Shown here piece after piece: positions 9,813 to 21,208 of a stretch of 64,000 nucleotides of DNA; position 1 is the first letter of the stretch, and each line of letters starts with the position of its first letter. Position numbers and translations under genes: made by a program. The DNA is from Picochlorum sp. 'celeri' (Eukaryota > Chlorophyta > Trebouxiophyceae), in contig JAACMV010000021.1 of the NCBI GenBank assembly GCA_010909725.1, forward strand, positions 893,469 to 957,468, read 5' to 3'. The notes beneath the pieces were generated by a model. The model ran no database searches and was not told where the DNA came from. It worked only from the letters and a program-made list of their open reading frames with translations.

Positions 9813-12800
9813 TTATCCAGTATTTTGCATTCCAGCTGCAATGCCCTTCATTGTGATGATCATGGTGTCTTCAACTGCCGCTACTAGAGGATCATTTTGA
9901 CCTCTGGACATGAGAGCAAGGGCCGTGTCGGTAGGTTCATAATCTGGTACGACTTCTTGAATTGGAGTTCCATTTTCGACGCTTCGGAGAATTTTCAAAC
10001 AGTATACCTGGAGAATATTCAAGGGAGCGACATATGGAGCCCTGAGCTGAAGCTTTTGTTGCAAAAATGCGGTAGACTGTGAGCTCAAGAGGCCTGGGTG
10101 CTTCATCACCTGCAGCATGGCGCTCTCCGTTTGATAGAATCTATCCAAAAGATCATCTGCCAGATTTCTCAAATCCTTGTTCACAAGATGACGCTCGTAC
10201 ACCTTGACAATTCTTGGGTCGGCTTTGGCGAAAACCATCTCTAGCATATCCAATGTGACCCTAAAGAATGTCCATTTTTGGTACATTTCGGAGAGTATTC
10301 TCTCACCACCATCGTCCACAATCTTTTTCAGTGCTTCTCCAAGACCAAGCCAAACAGGAAGATGGAATCGAATCTGTGTCCATGCAAAGATCCAAGGAAT
10401 AGCCCTCAGTGTGTCAATTGACCCGGCCGCACGCCTTTTTGCAGGTCTGGACCCAATATTCATTTTTCCGAGTTCAGAAACAGGTGTCAGCGATTGGAAG
10501 AAATCGATAAACTTTTCATTACCACGAACTACAGAGCGATAAGCCTCACACGAGACCTCTGACATCTTCTTCATTGTTTCTCTCCATTCTGGCTTGGGTT
10601 CCGATATTGGGGCAAGCGTTGCCTCCAACACAGCACCAGTATACAAATCCATAGTGCGGAATGCAATTTCTTTCTCTCCGAATTGCTGCTCCATCACTTC
10701 TCCCTGCACAGTCACTCTCAATGTACCCTTGATGGTTCTTGGAGGCTGTGACAGGACGGCCAAATGGGCAGGTGCACCACCTCGTCCAACAGTTCCTCCT
10801 CTGCCATGGAAAAGAGTCATGTGTACCCCAAATTCATCAGCAGCCTTGACAAGCTTCTCCTGCACCTCGTACAATCCCCATGCAGCAGCCATCCGGCCAG
10901 CATCTTTACCACTGTCAGAGTATCCAATCATACACTCCTGTTTGCCCCCAATATGATTCAGATACCAAGAGCTGGAGAACAATTGTCGCATCGCCGTCTC
11001 TGCGTACTCAAGATCATCCAATGTTTCGAACAATGGTGCAACTCTCAGGTAGGATGTAACACCACACTCCTTCTGGAGCAAGACCACCACCAACACATCA
11101 GATGCTGTGTGAGCCATCGAAATAATGTATGCCCCAAGAGAATCAGAAGGCAATTGTGCGAGCATTTTGAATGTATTGATCACATCCGCAATTTCCTCGC
11201 TCATAGGCAGGTCATGAGGAAGCAAGGGCCTCTTGTTGTCAAGCTCTCTAAGCAAGAACTCCATTCTTTTCTCCTCGTCCCATTCTTTGAACGATCCCAG
11301 CCCAAGATGTTTTGTGATAGCATCCATGGCTTCTTCGTGCTTGGTACTCTCTTGCCTAATATCCAATTTACACAAGTGAAGCCCAAACGTCCTGGCTTGG
11401 CGAATCACATCCAGCAACTTGGAGTTCGCCATGGACTCATCATTTGTATCATGAAGAGACCGATAGCACAACTTCAGCAGATCCAACAGCTCCTCGGGGT
11501 CAGAGTACGCCAATGGCTCTTCCCTCAACGCTTCAGTCAGACTGATTGTAGGGTGATTTGTGGCAAAATGAAGGACATCCCGTGTCACACGAAGTCTGTC
11601 TCTGATTTCACTCAACACCACCCTGAATGGCTCAGAAGAACATGAAAATTTGATCTCATGCACAGCCTTCTTCTGCCCCTCAATAAAGGAGGAGGTGTCA
11701 ACCTGGTTCTCCCTCTCCTGTTTGGCAGAAATCTCTGCAGCCTTTGCTTTAAGCTCTGGCGACGCTCTCCAAACAGAAAGTTCAAACATCAATGTCTCAA
11801 TCTGATTCATCAAAAGATCCGTTGCAGAGATTCTCGCACCGATGACCACATCACGTGTTGTCTGTGGTGTCACAAATGGATTCCCATCTCTATCTCCTCC
11901 CATCCACGACCCAAACGTGAAAGGCGTTGCATCCAGTGGAAGCCTTGGCTGACCAATATTCGACAAGGCCGTATCAATACGCCTCAAGAACTTGGGAAGA
12001 CCATTATAAATGGTCTCATGGAAATATGTCAACCCCTGCCGAGACTCATCCTGTGGTGTAGGCTTTTTACGACGAATCTCGTCCGTCCTCCACGCAGCTT
12101 CAATTTGACTCCTGATTTCCTCCAAACACTCGAAACGCTCATACGGAGACATCCTCGTGTTGTGCAACCTGCCCATCTCAGACCTGATCTTGCTGTACTT
12201 TTTCAACAAACTCTGCCTCGTTGCCTGCGTGGGATGTGCCGTGAAGACCAACTCCACATTTTGATTGCACAGGGCCTTGTGAACCTCTTCAGGCGACACA
12301 TCATTCACATTCACCAACCGCTGCAAGGACTTGTTCGTTGAACGAGTAGACTGTTCCACCTCCCCCAAACGCTGGGCCTTTTCCAACCTCGCTGTAACGA
12401 TTTCTTCCGTAAGATTATGCAAATTCAAAAGCTGAGAAAACGCAGAGGCCACCAAAATCCGCTCGTCGGGCTTCAAAGCCTCCAACCTCTTCTCCAACAT
12501 TTCAAAGTCTCCATCAGATTCGCTCAAAGACCAAGCCTGCGATCAAAATCACTCATAACAACCATTAATTCTTACCATAATTATGCAAGTATCTAGTATT
12601 TCTGGTGAAAAGGTGAAAACCCATGCCATATCCCTCACAAAGACCCACACGCCCCTTGCCCTAGGAACAAGGCACCCACGAATGCAACAAGACCGCACCT
12701 GTGCCAGACTGAAAATCACATCCACCTTGTTAGCAACATCAGGGTGATGGTGTCTGAAAACCTGAGAGAAAATTTGTCTGAGTAAATCATCGTCTTCTTT

Positions 12801-12878
12801 CAGGAGGGCCTGATTCACCTCCATGGAGAACTGAGGCATGTCGCCCATTGATATGCCCTTATCTGCAGAGATATCCAT
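9813..12878 (-). CDS. PPC: Phosphoenolpyruvate carboxylase, plant type
   Basis: Carboxylates PEP with bicarbonate to oxaloacetate, the anaplerotic step of carbon metabolism. Exon 1 is 12699-12878 (60 codons), the intron 12537-12698 (162 nt), exon 2 9813-12536. The product is 967 residues, the normal size. Catalytic blocks seen: VFTAHPTQATRQSLL with the active His, GSWMGGDRDGNPFVTP, the mobile loop FHGRGGTVGRGGAPAHLA, and the invariant C-terminus QNTG. The splice joins SLAQ to AWSLSESD, after which the plant-like SAFSQLLNLHNLTEE follows. The N-terminus lacks the SIDAQLR-type phosphorylation motif of land-plant enzymes, as expected for an algal form. No organelle presequence is evident, so it is probably cytosolic. 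Confidence 0.97.
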
Positions 12879-13171
12879 GCTCTCTCCCGTAGAACTGTAA
12901 ATCTAAATAATATGAATCAATTGGTGCATGAGGCGATGCTTTGTATGGCTCATGCCATGAGATCGAGTTTGACACGATCATGGATGGACATAGTAATTCG
13001 GAAGGCCTGTGTTCCGTAAATAGGAATAAAACCATGCCTCTCGATGCAAAGCCCTTTTGTCACACAATACTAGGGGATAAAACTCGCATGTTATTTCATC
13101 CATTAAAAGTACTCGTGGGGAATAGATGGTGGCAGGTTGAGTGGAATTTGAATTGCTGAGGGTGCAGAACC

Positions 13172-14200
13172 ATGTCTTCAGTGGTGACGAGTTCGATAGA
13201 TGCGCCGATTTTAGGATCTGTAGTAGCATATAATGATAATAGTACGAAAGTAGCTGTATCAGATGGTGTACGGGTCGTTGTGAGGGGGTGCCGACCGGAG
13301 GATGCTGCTACTCAGGGACATAAAGAGGAGGGTGATGTGTCGAGTATTGTTGTGGAGCCGAATGTGGGGGTGGTGACGGCGATGTGTTGGATGGGAGGTA
13401 TGTTTGGGAATGTTCTATGCTGTGGGACGGATGGAGGAGTGGTGATGGTCTATGCAGAGCCTCCTGGAGCTCCAGGAGGATGTGCTGCGAGGGAGTATGT
13501 CCTGCGGTGTATGCTTCGGTATTCAACATCGACGGTGACGTGTGTTAGGCGAGCTCCTCAAAGTATAAGTAATAATGGAGGTCCCATGGTGACTGTGTCG
13601 TATGGAGACGGGAGTATTAGAATATTTGAAGGGCTTGTTGGGAAGATGCACTCTCGGGGAGGGGCTCAGACTGGCATCGAGTTCTTAGATTCTGTTGATG
13701 GCGTGTGGGAAGTTCATAGTGTTGTATCACCGATTGAGAAACCGGATATGGGGGCGTGCATCTGTTTTGATTGGAAAGCATGTGAGGGTGAGACTGCAGT
13801 TTTAGTGGCAGGATATGAAGGATGCTGTCCTCAGATCTACTCGTACGATGTGAAACATTTCACATGGACACATAGGGATGAGCTCACTCCCTCGGACGAT
13901 GCCATGTCGACTGTCTCGGATATTGCATGGGCACCACAGTTGGGTCGGCCGTATGATATTGTAGCAGTGGCTTGTGGGACCTGTGTCAACCTATGGAGCA
14001 TATCTGGGCCTGTGGATGAACTAGATATGCATGTTATAGCAACACTTGAACACGATGCGCATGTGTGGCAGGTGGGGTGGAATATGACGGGCAACTGGCT
14101 GGCTGCATCCACAGATGACAATAGAGTGTGTTTATGGAGACCTGATCTGGCAGGAGAGTGGCTCTTATTGAACGTTATCCAGGGATTAAATAAATTATGA
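13172..14200 (+). CDS. SEH1: Nucleoporin SEH1 (WD40)
   Basis: A 342-residue beta-propeller, shared subunit of the nuclear-pore Y complex and of the GATOR2/SEA complex. The C-terminal half is diagnostic: VSDIAWAPQLGRPYDIVAVA, VNLWSIS, then EHDAHVWQVGWNMTGNWLAAS and DNRVCLWRPDLAGEW, the Seh1 version of the last blades. The N-terminal blades are divergent. Single exon with ATG. Its TGA stop (14198-14200) directly abuts the complementary stop of SPCS3 (14195-14197), so the two coding regions overlap by 6 bp, tail to tail. An AATAAA-like string lies in the last codons. SEC13 is the alternative but fits less well. Confidence 0.85.
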   Translation: MSSVVTSSIDAPILGSVVAYNDNSTKVAVSDGVRVVVRGCRPEDAATQGHKEEGDVSSIVVEPNVGVVTAMCWMGGMFGNVLCCGTDGGVVMVYAEPPGAPGGCAAREYVLRCMLRYSTSTVTCVRRAPQSISNNGGPMVTVSYGDGSIRIFEGLVGKMHSRGGAQTGIEFLDSVDGVWEVHSVVSPIEKPDMGACICFDWKACEGETAVLVAGYEGCCPQIYSYDVKHFTWTHRDELTPSDDAMSTVSDIAWAPQLGRPYDIVAVACGTCVNLWSISGPVDELDMHVIATLEHDAHVWQVGWNMTGNWLAASTDDNRVCLWRPDLAGEWLLLNVIQGLNKL

Positions 14201-14962
14201 TGACTTTGTATTCTTCTTAGGCTCGATGTAATACGACGGGAATGCAAGCCCAGAAAAGGTCTTTTTCCTTGTATACAAACGCCCAACATGAGGCATCACA
14301 TTCCATGCCACGGTGACGTTGAACTCAGTGTCACGAAGGCCCTTTCCTTGGTCAGACAAAACAAATGGGTACATCTTCTGAAGTTTTCTAATATCGAGTT
14401 TCGCGTTTGCTTTGCTCTGAATAATCCTGTTCCAGATGACCATTTCATTGTATGGAGACTCTTCTGTTGCAAACTCTGCCAGAACATAGACATATAACTG
14501 CTTTGTGTTCCATGAAAACTCAGATCTGAGATCAGCATGCATCTCAATATTCAACAGCGCCTGCATCAATCAATTGGTATGGGAATTGCAATTCGCACGG
14601 AATGAATAATAATAAACAGACAAGCAGTCTGTGTCTCTCCAACACAACTCACCTTGTCCACCCCCTTCTCTGCGTAGAGAGCATCAAATCCCTTCACATC
14701 TAGGTCGACTGTAGCCTTACTTGGATGAAAGAGATCTGCATTGAGAATAGACAGGACAGCGTGAGTGGATCAGTCAACAATCTGACTGATCAAGACAACA
14801 GTCACGGGAGTGACTCCATCCTCCTTATAAGGTAACCTGAGGCAAACAAATTCATTAATTATGCTTGATCGTACCAGTGACTGATGCCAAGGAGGCCATG
14901 ATGGCTAAAACGGTGACTGCAAACGTTGAGAGCGCACTCGCCCTCTGCCAAAGCGTATGCAT
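14195..14962 (-). CDS. SPCS3: Signal peptidase complex subunit 3 (SPC22/23)
   Basis: Accessory subunit of the ER signal peptidase. Three exons: 14875-14962, 14653-14735, 14195-14560; introns 139 and 92 nt, all phases agree, giving 178 residues (family about 180). The N-terminus MHTLWQRASALSTFAVTVLA is the single membrane anchor typical of the family. The lumenal domain reads DLRSEFSWNTKQLYVYVLAEF, then EMVIWNRII and DTEFNVTVAWNVMPHVG, matching the conserved WNTKQ/AEY/VVLWD/SWNVVP order. TOP6B ends only 49 bp upstream on the same strand, too little for separate termination and promoter, so co-transcription is possible. Confidence 0.93.
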
Positions 14963-15011
14963 CCTGTTTTACAGTTCTAGCGTCATATGATGCTACAAAT
15001 AATGAAAATTT

Positions 15012-17262
15012 TCAAGTTCTCTCCAGAATCTGGAGGATACAGGTATCATGGTGGATGTGGGGTGCGTGTTTGTGTCGAGCCGATGCTGGGGCTAGGTACA
15101 TGTCTACTCGTTTCCCTTCATTTAATCCCTGTTGCATTTGGTATTCCATGGCCTGCATCGATATGGAAGACAGGGTCAGTGCATGTACTATACTGAGATG
15201 GCGGTGATGTAGATACGTACCATGTCTGTGTCGATTCTCTCGACATGCTGTGCTAGTTTTTCTTCCAGAGTCTTTTCAGAGAGCGAGCCACGTCTAACAT
15301 CTGACACCAGCTCAGACATATCTATCCCCCTACATATTCGTTTTGCGTCGGTATCTCTTTCAGATATGGATTGAAGGACTGTGTATACGGCAGCGGCTAC
15401 GTTCGGAATGTATTTGGACAGGTTTCTTTTGCGCTGCTTTTGTTCCCTTGCAGCTTGCTGTCGTACGATTTTCTTTTTGAGTTGGACACAGCAGTTTTGG
15501 ATCGCTGATCGAACGGCATCTTGGATACATTTAACATCATCCGCGATGTATTCTTTTCCAGCTCCCTTGAACGGAATTTTTGTGGACACGAGCGATACAA
15601 AGACACCCACCTTGTCATTTGCCTGATTGATGTTGTATGAATTCCAATTGATGCGTTTCGTCGCTGTTCTCGTGATGACATCAGATCCACCTTCAAAGAG
15701 CAGAGGAATTCTATTTGCGTATCTAAATATATTGATGCCTGGTTTGACATTTCTTCCCCCCATGCTCACAGCAGCTTCCACAATGAATGCATGCCCTTCG
15801 GAAACTCCGACAGATCCTCCACATGTTGCCACCATATCCGGTCGCAGCTCTTTCATCACGCCTAATCGAAGATTATATTCTCCTGCTGGACTCAGATGAT
15901 GCCCGTCGGGATCTGGGAATCGCACTTCGTGCAAAAGCTGGTGCAGTCGAAGGATGTCCTGTTCCTCCAAATCGTGGGGGTCTGTCAGAGCACCAGATCC
16001 CAGCTCATCAGCAATCCTTTCGGCCAAATCTTTCGACACGCAGTCAAACTCTTTGTACAAAAAACTAGACAGTTTGGTGTACTTTGTGGATTCTACCAGT
16101 CTCTTGACCAGCTCCAAGTCGACTGAGGATGGGTGATGTTTGGTGGCTTCTGGTGGAGGTGGCATGACTGAGGTCCTCCTGTCAAACACAGTCTCAAACA
16201 CATTCTTTTCATCCTGACCTTTGAATTTAAACTTGAACTCTGCATACGGAGTAATGACAGCAATCTGCTGCAGATACTTGAGAACTTTGGCTCTGTAATA
16301 CTGCCAGTGCCCACAAATGGTCACACTCAATTCTGCACCATGCCATCCATTCTCATTCGTCAGTTCTTTCCCCTCGTGTACATTTGGCAAATTTTTTCGA
16401 ATGTCGATATCCAGTTTATAGTACGATTTCATCTGTGACCCCACTCTCGCGGAATATATCTCAATGGGAAGGCCAGTACTCATCTTTGACCAAATCAGTG
16501 CCATTTTTGCACCCAGTCCAAACTTTCCTCTGGTCTGCTTCACCCCATACTTGGTTCCAGATAGAACTTTACCAAGCATATTTGGAATATCATCATGATT
16601 CATTCCCATCCCATTGTCTCGAACAGTCACTTTGTAGAACATCTTTTCATTCCTTGCATGCGCCTGCTTTTGCTTGGCAAGCAATTCCTTCTTCTTTGCT
16701 TCCACGACATGCTCACTCTCACCCTTTTTTTCCGCAGCCTTGAGCATTCGCTCCATATCCTTTTGTTCCTTGGCCAACCGCTTCGTTTTCTCCTGATCCG
16801 TCTCAAAATCCTGGTACAAGGCTTCATCCACTCGATCAACATTCGAAACCCCTCTCATCGTATTCAGCGTCGCCTGACTGATTTCTTCTCTGCAACACGA
16901 GAGACAATAGTTATTAAAAACCCGCATCAAAGAAGAAGAAAAAAACACGCCACCATCACATACACGGTAATCTCAATGTCAGGCAGGACACTGATGCTCT
17001 CTGCAGAGTCCAAAGAATTCTCCACAAGCTCACGAATCGTCGTATACAGGCATTTTCCAGGCTACAAGATGATACAAAACATTGAATCAGTCCTTCATTA
17101 TACCATACATACAACGCAAAGAAGAGCAGCAACAGGAATAGGCCAAGCCAACCAACTCACATTATCAAACCCAGCAATGTTTTTATTATCGGCGAAAAAC
17201 TCCGCTGGACTCTTCTGCTCCAGCGTCTCCTTTTTATTACCGATATTCTTCTTCGCAACCAT
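15012..17262 (-). CDS. TOP6B: DNA topoisomerase VI subunit B
   Basis: ATPase subunit of the type IIB topoisomerase that plants and algae use for endoreduplication and, with SPO11-like partners, meiotic DNA breaks. Four exons: 17161-17262, 16964-17061, 15221-16889, 15012-15152; introns 99, 74 and 68 nt; all phases agree. The product is 669 residues, the size of the plant protein. The GHKL ATP site is visible: NIAGFDNPGKCLYTTIREL (N box with LVENSLDSAE) and VRDNGMGM, then GTKYGVKQTRGKFGLGAKMA. The last exon (AMEYQMQQGL...) was missed by simple ORF calling. The nuclear protein is divergent from MCU across a gap carrying a 24-bp palindrome. Confidence 0.95.
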
Positions 17263-17662
17263 CTTTTCTCAGTCTGGATCCGTCTCCTCTGTATGAAAGA
17301 AAGGCTCTGTCGTATCGTTGAAAACGAATTCAAATTCTTGACACGCTCTCTGTCCGATTTGCTACTGTTTTACATCCTCGAGACTGTCCTATTTTAAAAT
17401 ATTTGATAATTGGAATTGACATATCCCTGTAAATTCGACACATCGGTATCAATCTGGTCTTGGATGCCAAGGTCCACAGAACCGTATTGGACATCCCATC
17501 AACGGATCCGTTGATGGGTGTCTAAAGAGTACCGTGCAAATGCTTCTGTTCAGGCATTCTTCCAATCTTGACGCACTGCAGGAGCGATGAGTAGATATTT
17601 TGGATATTGAATGGACTTAAAATCGGATATACGCTGTTGGGACGTCACGTGGACGAGTTTTC
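17263..17662. other. Divergent intergenic region TOP6B / MCU
   Basis: A 400-bp shared promoter. Apart from the long palindrome at 17495-17518 nothing is recognised; no ORF or RNA gene. Confidence 0.5.
17495..17518. repeat. Perfect 24-bp palindrome
   Basis: Half-site CCCATCAACGGA followed at once by its exact complement, with BamHI-like GGATCC at the centre. It lies 145 bp upstream of the MCU ATG and 233 bp upstream of the TOP6B ATG. A 24-bp perfect palindrome is not expected by chance in 64 kb (about 0.004). Confidence 0.85.
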
Positions 17663-18619
17663 ATGATGCTGTGCTGTCTCAGAAGGGACGCAAGCAAGCT
17701 CCTCTCTCGTGTCATCCGAGGGGCAATTCATGAATCTCGTAGTACACATATGAATCTATGGTGCGTTGAAGCTAGTGTACAGAGCGAATGGTCCCGCAGT
17801 AGGCTAATGATGGATGGCTTTGACCCTTTCCTTGGGCACCAGAAGACTGTACAGGCTTGTCGTTTTTCATCGCTTCCGACAAAGAATCAGCCATCAGGGG
17901 AACGAGAACAAGATAGACCAGCCACCGTAGATGATGTGGTGAATCAAACGCTTCAGTCGATATGTGCCGTTGATTTTACGCCTCATTTGGAGATGTTGAA
18001 AAAGACGAGATCAGTGATGATGTATGATGAGTTTATACAAGAATTTCACGAGGCTTTGCCATACGCAAATGATGACGATGCGCATAGGATTTGTGATGCA
18101 TTAGCGACTTCTGGAAGTATCATTAAATCTGGAGACATGGTGTATCTGCGGCCGCTGGAGATTGCCAGGAGTCTGAGGAGCCTTCTTCCTGTTGATGTGC
18201 CGAGTCTTGAGAAAAGGCTTGCAGTTGTCCGAGACAAACTGGAGCCAATGGAACGTATAAAGAGTGTGATCGAGCAAGAGGCACAGAGGAGAAATACGAA
18301 ATTTAACATGCTGTTTCTGGGATTGCTCGCGGGGCAATGGGGGATATTTTTCAGATTGTGCTATTGGGAGCTCTCATGGGATGTCGTAGAGCCCTTGGGA
18401 TTCTTTGCAAATGGCTTGACCACGTTACTGTCTTTTGCATGGTTTCTGCGGACACGTCGAGACTTTTCGTATGAAGGCATGTCAGACACGGTGACATCGG
18501 CGTACGCCCACCGAAAGTTGACGGAGCAGAATTTCAACTTTGTAGAGTATGAACGATTGACACAGGAAGCCAATAGATTAGAAGAAGCATTGAATTCGAT
18601 AAAAGCACGAGTACTGTAA
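17663..18619 (+). CDS. MCU: Mitochondrial calcium uniporter pore subunit
   Basis: Inner-membrane Ca2+ channel subunit, 318 residues. The N-terminus is basic (MMLCCLRRDASKLLSRVIRG), consistent with a mitochondrial presequence. A matrix domain follows with coiled coil (about 180-212). Two membrane helices at about 214-232 and 246-263 flank the selectivity signature WDVVEP (239-244), the WDxxEP motif with the Asp and Glu rings intact. A C-terminal coiled coil (about 285-315) completes the family layout. Single exon; ATG at 17663 (another at 17666). It stops 3 bp before the convergent RRS1 stop. Presence of MCU without visible MICU here says nothing about regulation. Confidence 0.92.
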   Translation: MMLCCLRRDASKLLSRVIRGAIHESRSTHMNLWCVEASVQSEWSRSRLMMDGFDPFLGHQKTVQACRFSSLPTKNQPSGEREQDRPATVDDVVNQTLQSICAVDFTPHLEMLKKTRSVMMYDEFIQEFHEALPYANDDDAHRICDALATSGSIIKSGDMVYLRPLEIARSLRSLLPVDVPSLEKRLAVVRDKLEPMERIKSVIEQEAQRRNTKFNMLFLGLLAGQWGIFFRLCYWELSWDVVEPLGFFANGLTTLLSFAWFLRTRRDFSYEGMSDTVTSAYAHRKLTEQNFNFVEYERLTQEANRLEEALNSIKARVL

Positions 18620-18622
18620 TAT

Positions 18623-19856
18623 TTACTTTTTCCTTCCAGCTGCCTTCTGATTCTTCTGCGCAGTTTTCTTTTTCAAATCCTTGACATACTTGCCTTCCAG
18701 TCGCCCCTTTTTATTCGCCCCCTTCTTCTTCATTCTGTGACCACTGCTCTCCTCGCGAGCAGCCGATTCAAACTTTCCAATCGCCTTTCCAATATCCACA
18801 ATATCATCCGCATTCTTACGAATAATACTATCCACTAATTTGCCTTGCGATTCCCTCTCAACCTGACGGTTTACTGTCGCTGACAAGTACTTTTTATCTC
18901 CACCCTTGCCCTTGCGATGCTTCATCTCCTCCCCTCTCACCACTCTATCAAATTTACCCATAGATCCCGTCGACACAGCCACCTGCTTCGACGTCTGCAC
19001 CAATTCAGACAACATTTCTTTCCTCTTGGTCGGTTTTCCATGCCCATGTTCAGGTAACGTGGCAGCAAGCCTCAGTGTAGCTGGCAATGCCCCTTTGCCT
19101 CCCTCCTTCACAGCATTCTTCAAATTCTCCAACTGCCTACCCTTTTGCTTCTTCACCCTCTCTCTCTTCTCCTTTGCATTCTTTGTAAATGGATCCTCCA
19201 CGCCCGTATCCTCATCATGCCCTGCCTCCATAATAGGAATATCCCCCTCATCTCCAACCCTCTTGTACCCATACCGACGCCGCCACTCCCCACTGACCTC
19301 ATCCCACTCCAGATTACTCCTCTTTCTCTTCTGAATACCCTTCCGCTGTGCAAATATCTCCCACTTTGTAGGCGGTCTAGGCTTTGGTAAAGGCTTCTCC
19401 CTCGGCAACACGGTGCTTGGAGCAGGCAATGCTGCAATCCTCCCCACAGGAGCAACCTCACATGGCAACTCAAACAACTTCTTCGTCATCACCTGAAATA
19501 TGCGAGTCGCCATCTCATGACACACTCTATCAATATTAGAAGCATCTGTAAACCCCGTGTGATCATCTATCGGCGACGCATCATACGCCATCAAATTCCC
19601 CAGGTCAAACTCACAGCTCCCAAGCCCATCCTCTCCAAACTCGTCCTCAGCGGACCTGTAAACAAGAAACGAAAGGATATATATCATTAAACACATAGCA
19701 GTAAGTAAATATACATTCATTCAGTATAATGGAACACAGCATTCCAAGATTGAACGGATGCATGGACGAATGCATCCGTTCGTCGTCATTCTAAAGAACA
19801 ACAACGCACCCATCATGACCAAGCTGCTCTGCAGTCACTTTTACAACAGGAGCCAT
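18623..19856 (-). CDS. RRS1: Ribosome biogenesis protein RRS1
   Basis: Nucleolar factor that, with RPF2, loads 5S RNP into pre-60S particles. Exon 1 19810-19856 (MAPVVKVTAEQLGHDG), intron 19656-19809 (154 nt), exon 2 18623-19655; phase 2 joins as G-S-A-E-D. The product is 359 residues. Family landmarks: FDLGNLMAYDASPI near the start, LPREKPLPKPRPPTKWEIFA, GIQKRKRSNLEWDEVSGEWRRRYGYKR, then a highly basic C-terminal tail (KKKGANKKG...). The intron carries a strong hairpin-forming repeat (19752-19781). The gene is divergent from SLD5 and nearly touches the MCU stop. Confidence 0.95.
19752..19781. repeat. Hairpin-forming inverted repeat inside RRS1 intron
   Basis: Perfect 12-bp arms GAACGGATGCAT and ATGCATCCGTTC around a 6-nt loop. 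It lies in the RRS1 intron, near its donor end, and in the RRS1/SLD5 divergent region, so it could act in DNA (factor binding) or in the unspliced RNA. Confidence 0.8.
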
Positions 19857-20053
19857 GGTATCATACAAATTATTAACGAATACCAGTGCGTATCGCAAGC
19901 ATGGATACGCATTGGTCCTTTGGATTTGTTTTATATCATAAACATCGGAAGATTTTTTAAAATCTCGCCTCTGGAAAAAAAATGCAACAAAAAAAAGAGT
20001 TCACACATCCGATCATCAATAAAGAGAGATAGTTTCATAAATAACAAATAATA

Positions 20054-20863
20054 ATGACAGAAGAAGGGAATACACAGGATTTGCTTGGGGGTCAGGCGTT
20101 CAATCTACCCCACAGCGTCGAAGACGAAGACTCTCTGCTGTTTCAAACTGACTATGACCTTTTGAAAAAGGCTCTCATGAACGAGAAGGCGAGTCCAGAG
20201 ATTTTACCATATCAGCATGATTTACTGTCACGTTTATACATTCGAATAGACCAACAGGTACGTCATATAGACAACAGGGCTACCTGTTCCATGGCAGATT
20301 TTTGATTGTTTAAAAAATGGACATGTCTCCAGGAGCGGATTGTATCATCATATGGATCTGGAGTATCACAGATGGACGATGACGCTGCGATGATGGACGG
20401 GGGGATATCACAGGAATTGGTTCGGACCATGATTGCTGTGGAACTGACTCGGCTTCGATACATGATGAGGTCCTACCTTCGCGTCCGATTGTTCAAGATT
20501 GAAAAGTATGCCATGCATTGTGTTGGAGAGAGTCATGTGAATGCTCGCCTGTCGTCATTGGAATCCGCCTATGTCCAAGAGTATGTCAATTTGACGCTGC
20601 AGCACTTGCGGAGCCATGTCACTAGCAAGCTTCCAGAGGCATTTTCGGCAGTCAGTAAGCAAGCGACTGCTCATCCCCATCCAGATATGATTCCTACGCC
20701 TGATATAGGTCATCATGTGTTTGCTCGAGTGGAAAGGACTATTGGTGATGTACAAATGTATGATGATGGGACAACAGAGGATTTGGTCCAGGGGGATTTG
20801 TACATCATGAGGTATAAAGTGATTCGGGAATTCCTCCAAGATGGCAGTGTTCAATTAGTTTAA
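20054..20863 (+). CDS. SLD5: GINS complex subunit SLD5
   Basis: Subunit of the GINS tetramer in the CMG replicative helicase. Exon 1 20054-20257 and exon 2 20333-20863, intron 75 nt (gtacgt...ctccag), phase 0, joining DQQ to ERIVSS; 244 residues. Helical A domain: DLLSRLYIRIDQQ, then ELTRLRYMMRSYLRVRLFKIEKYAMH, the hallmark SYLR-R-KIEKY string of SLD5. The small B domain ends IMRYKVIREFLQDGSVQLV, as in the family where the C-terminus forms part of the interface. ATG start. REX1-S begins 52 bp downstream on the same strand. Confidence 0.93.
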
Positions 20864-20915
20864 TACTCTCCTGTGAAAAAGAACTACTAGAGGGGTGAAT
20901 GGGCAGAATAGTCAC

Positions 20916-21208
20916 ATGGTGTCTGCTATTCAGGGGACGTGTATTACCTGGTCCGTTGCTGTGTTTGTTCTTATGTCTCTTTGTTTGGTTGAATGCGTTC
21001 ATCCTTATCTGAGATGGATATACCATGCAGTGATGATCAATTGAAAGAGATTATCAAGGCGTTGAATGCGACTGCTGAAGAAAAGTTTTTGATTTGTGAA
21101 TTACCTCGAGGGAATGCGCTGTTTGTGAAGAACGATAAAGTGGCATACGTGAAGGATTTAGTGAAGAAATATTTCGAATCTCTTCATTTCGATGTCGATA
21201 AGCAGTAG
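20916..21208 (+). CDS. TFB5: REX1-S / TFIIH subunit TFB5 (TTDA, GTF2H5)
   Basis: Smallest TFIIH subunit, needed for nucleotide-excision repair. Exon 1 20916-20950 reads MVSAIQGTCIT; the intron is 20951-21030 (80 nt, gtccgt...atgcag); exon 2 is 21031-21208. The phase-2 join makes GTCITCDDQLKEII. The product is 70 residues, against 71 for the human protein, and follows its pattern: MVxAIxG, then CD..LK, then EKFLICELPRGNALFV and a C-terminal helix VKDLVKKYFESL. The donor is not a strong consensus; the alternative is an unspliced start at 21014. The last 17 nt overlap the start of REX1-B in another frame, as expected of a two-cistron message. Confidence 0.85.

Noticed and set aside
10764..12341. 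Long plus-strand ORFs of 293 and 227 codons
   Set aside because: They are antisense to the PEPC exon and have no protein-like pattern of their own; PEPC motifs account for the sequence.
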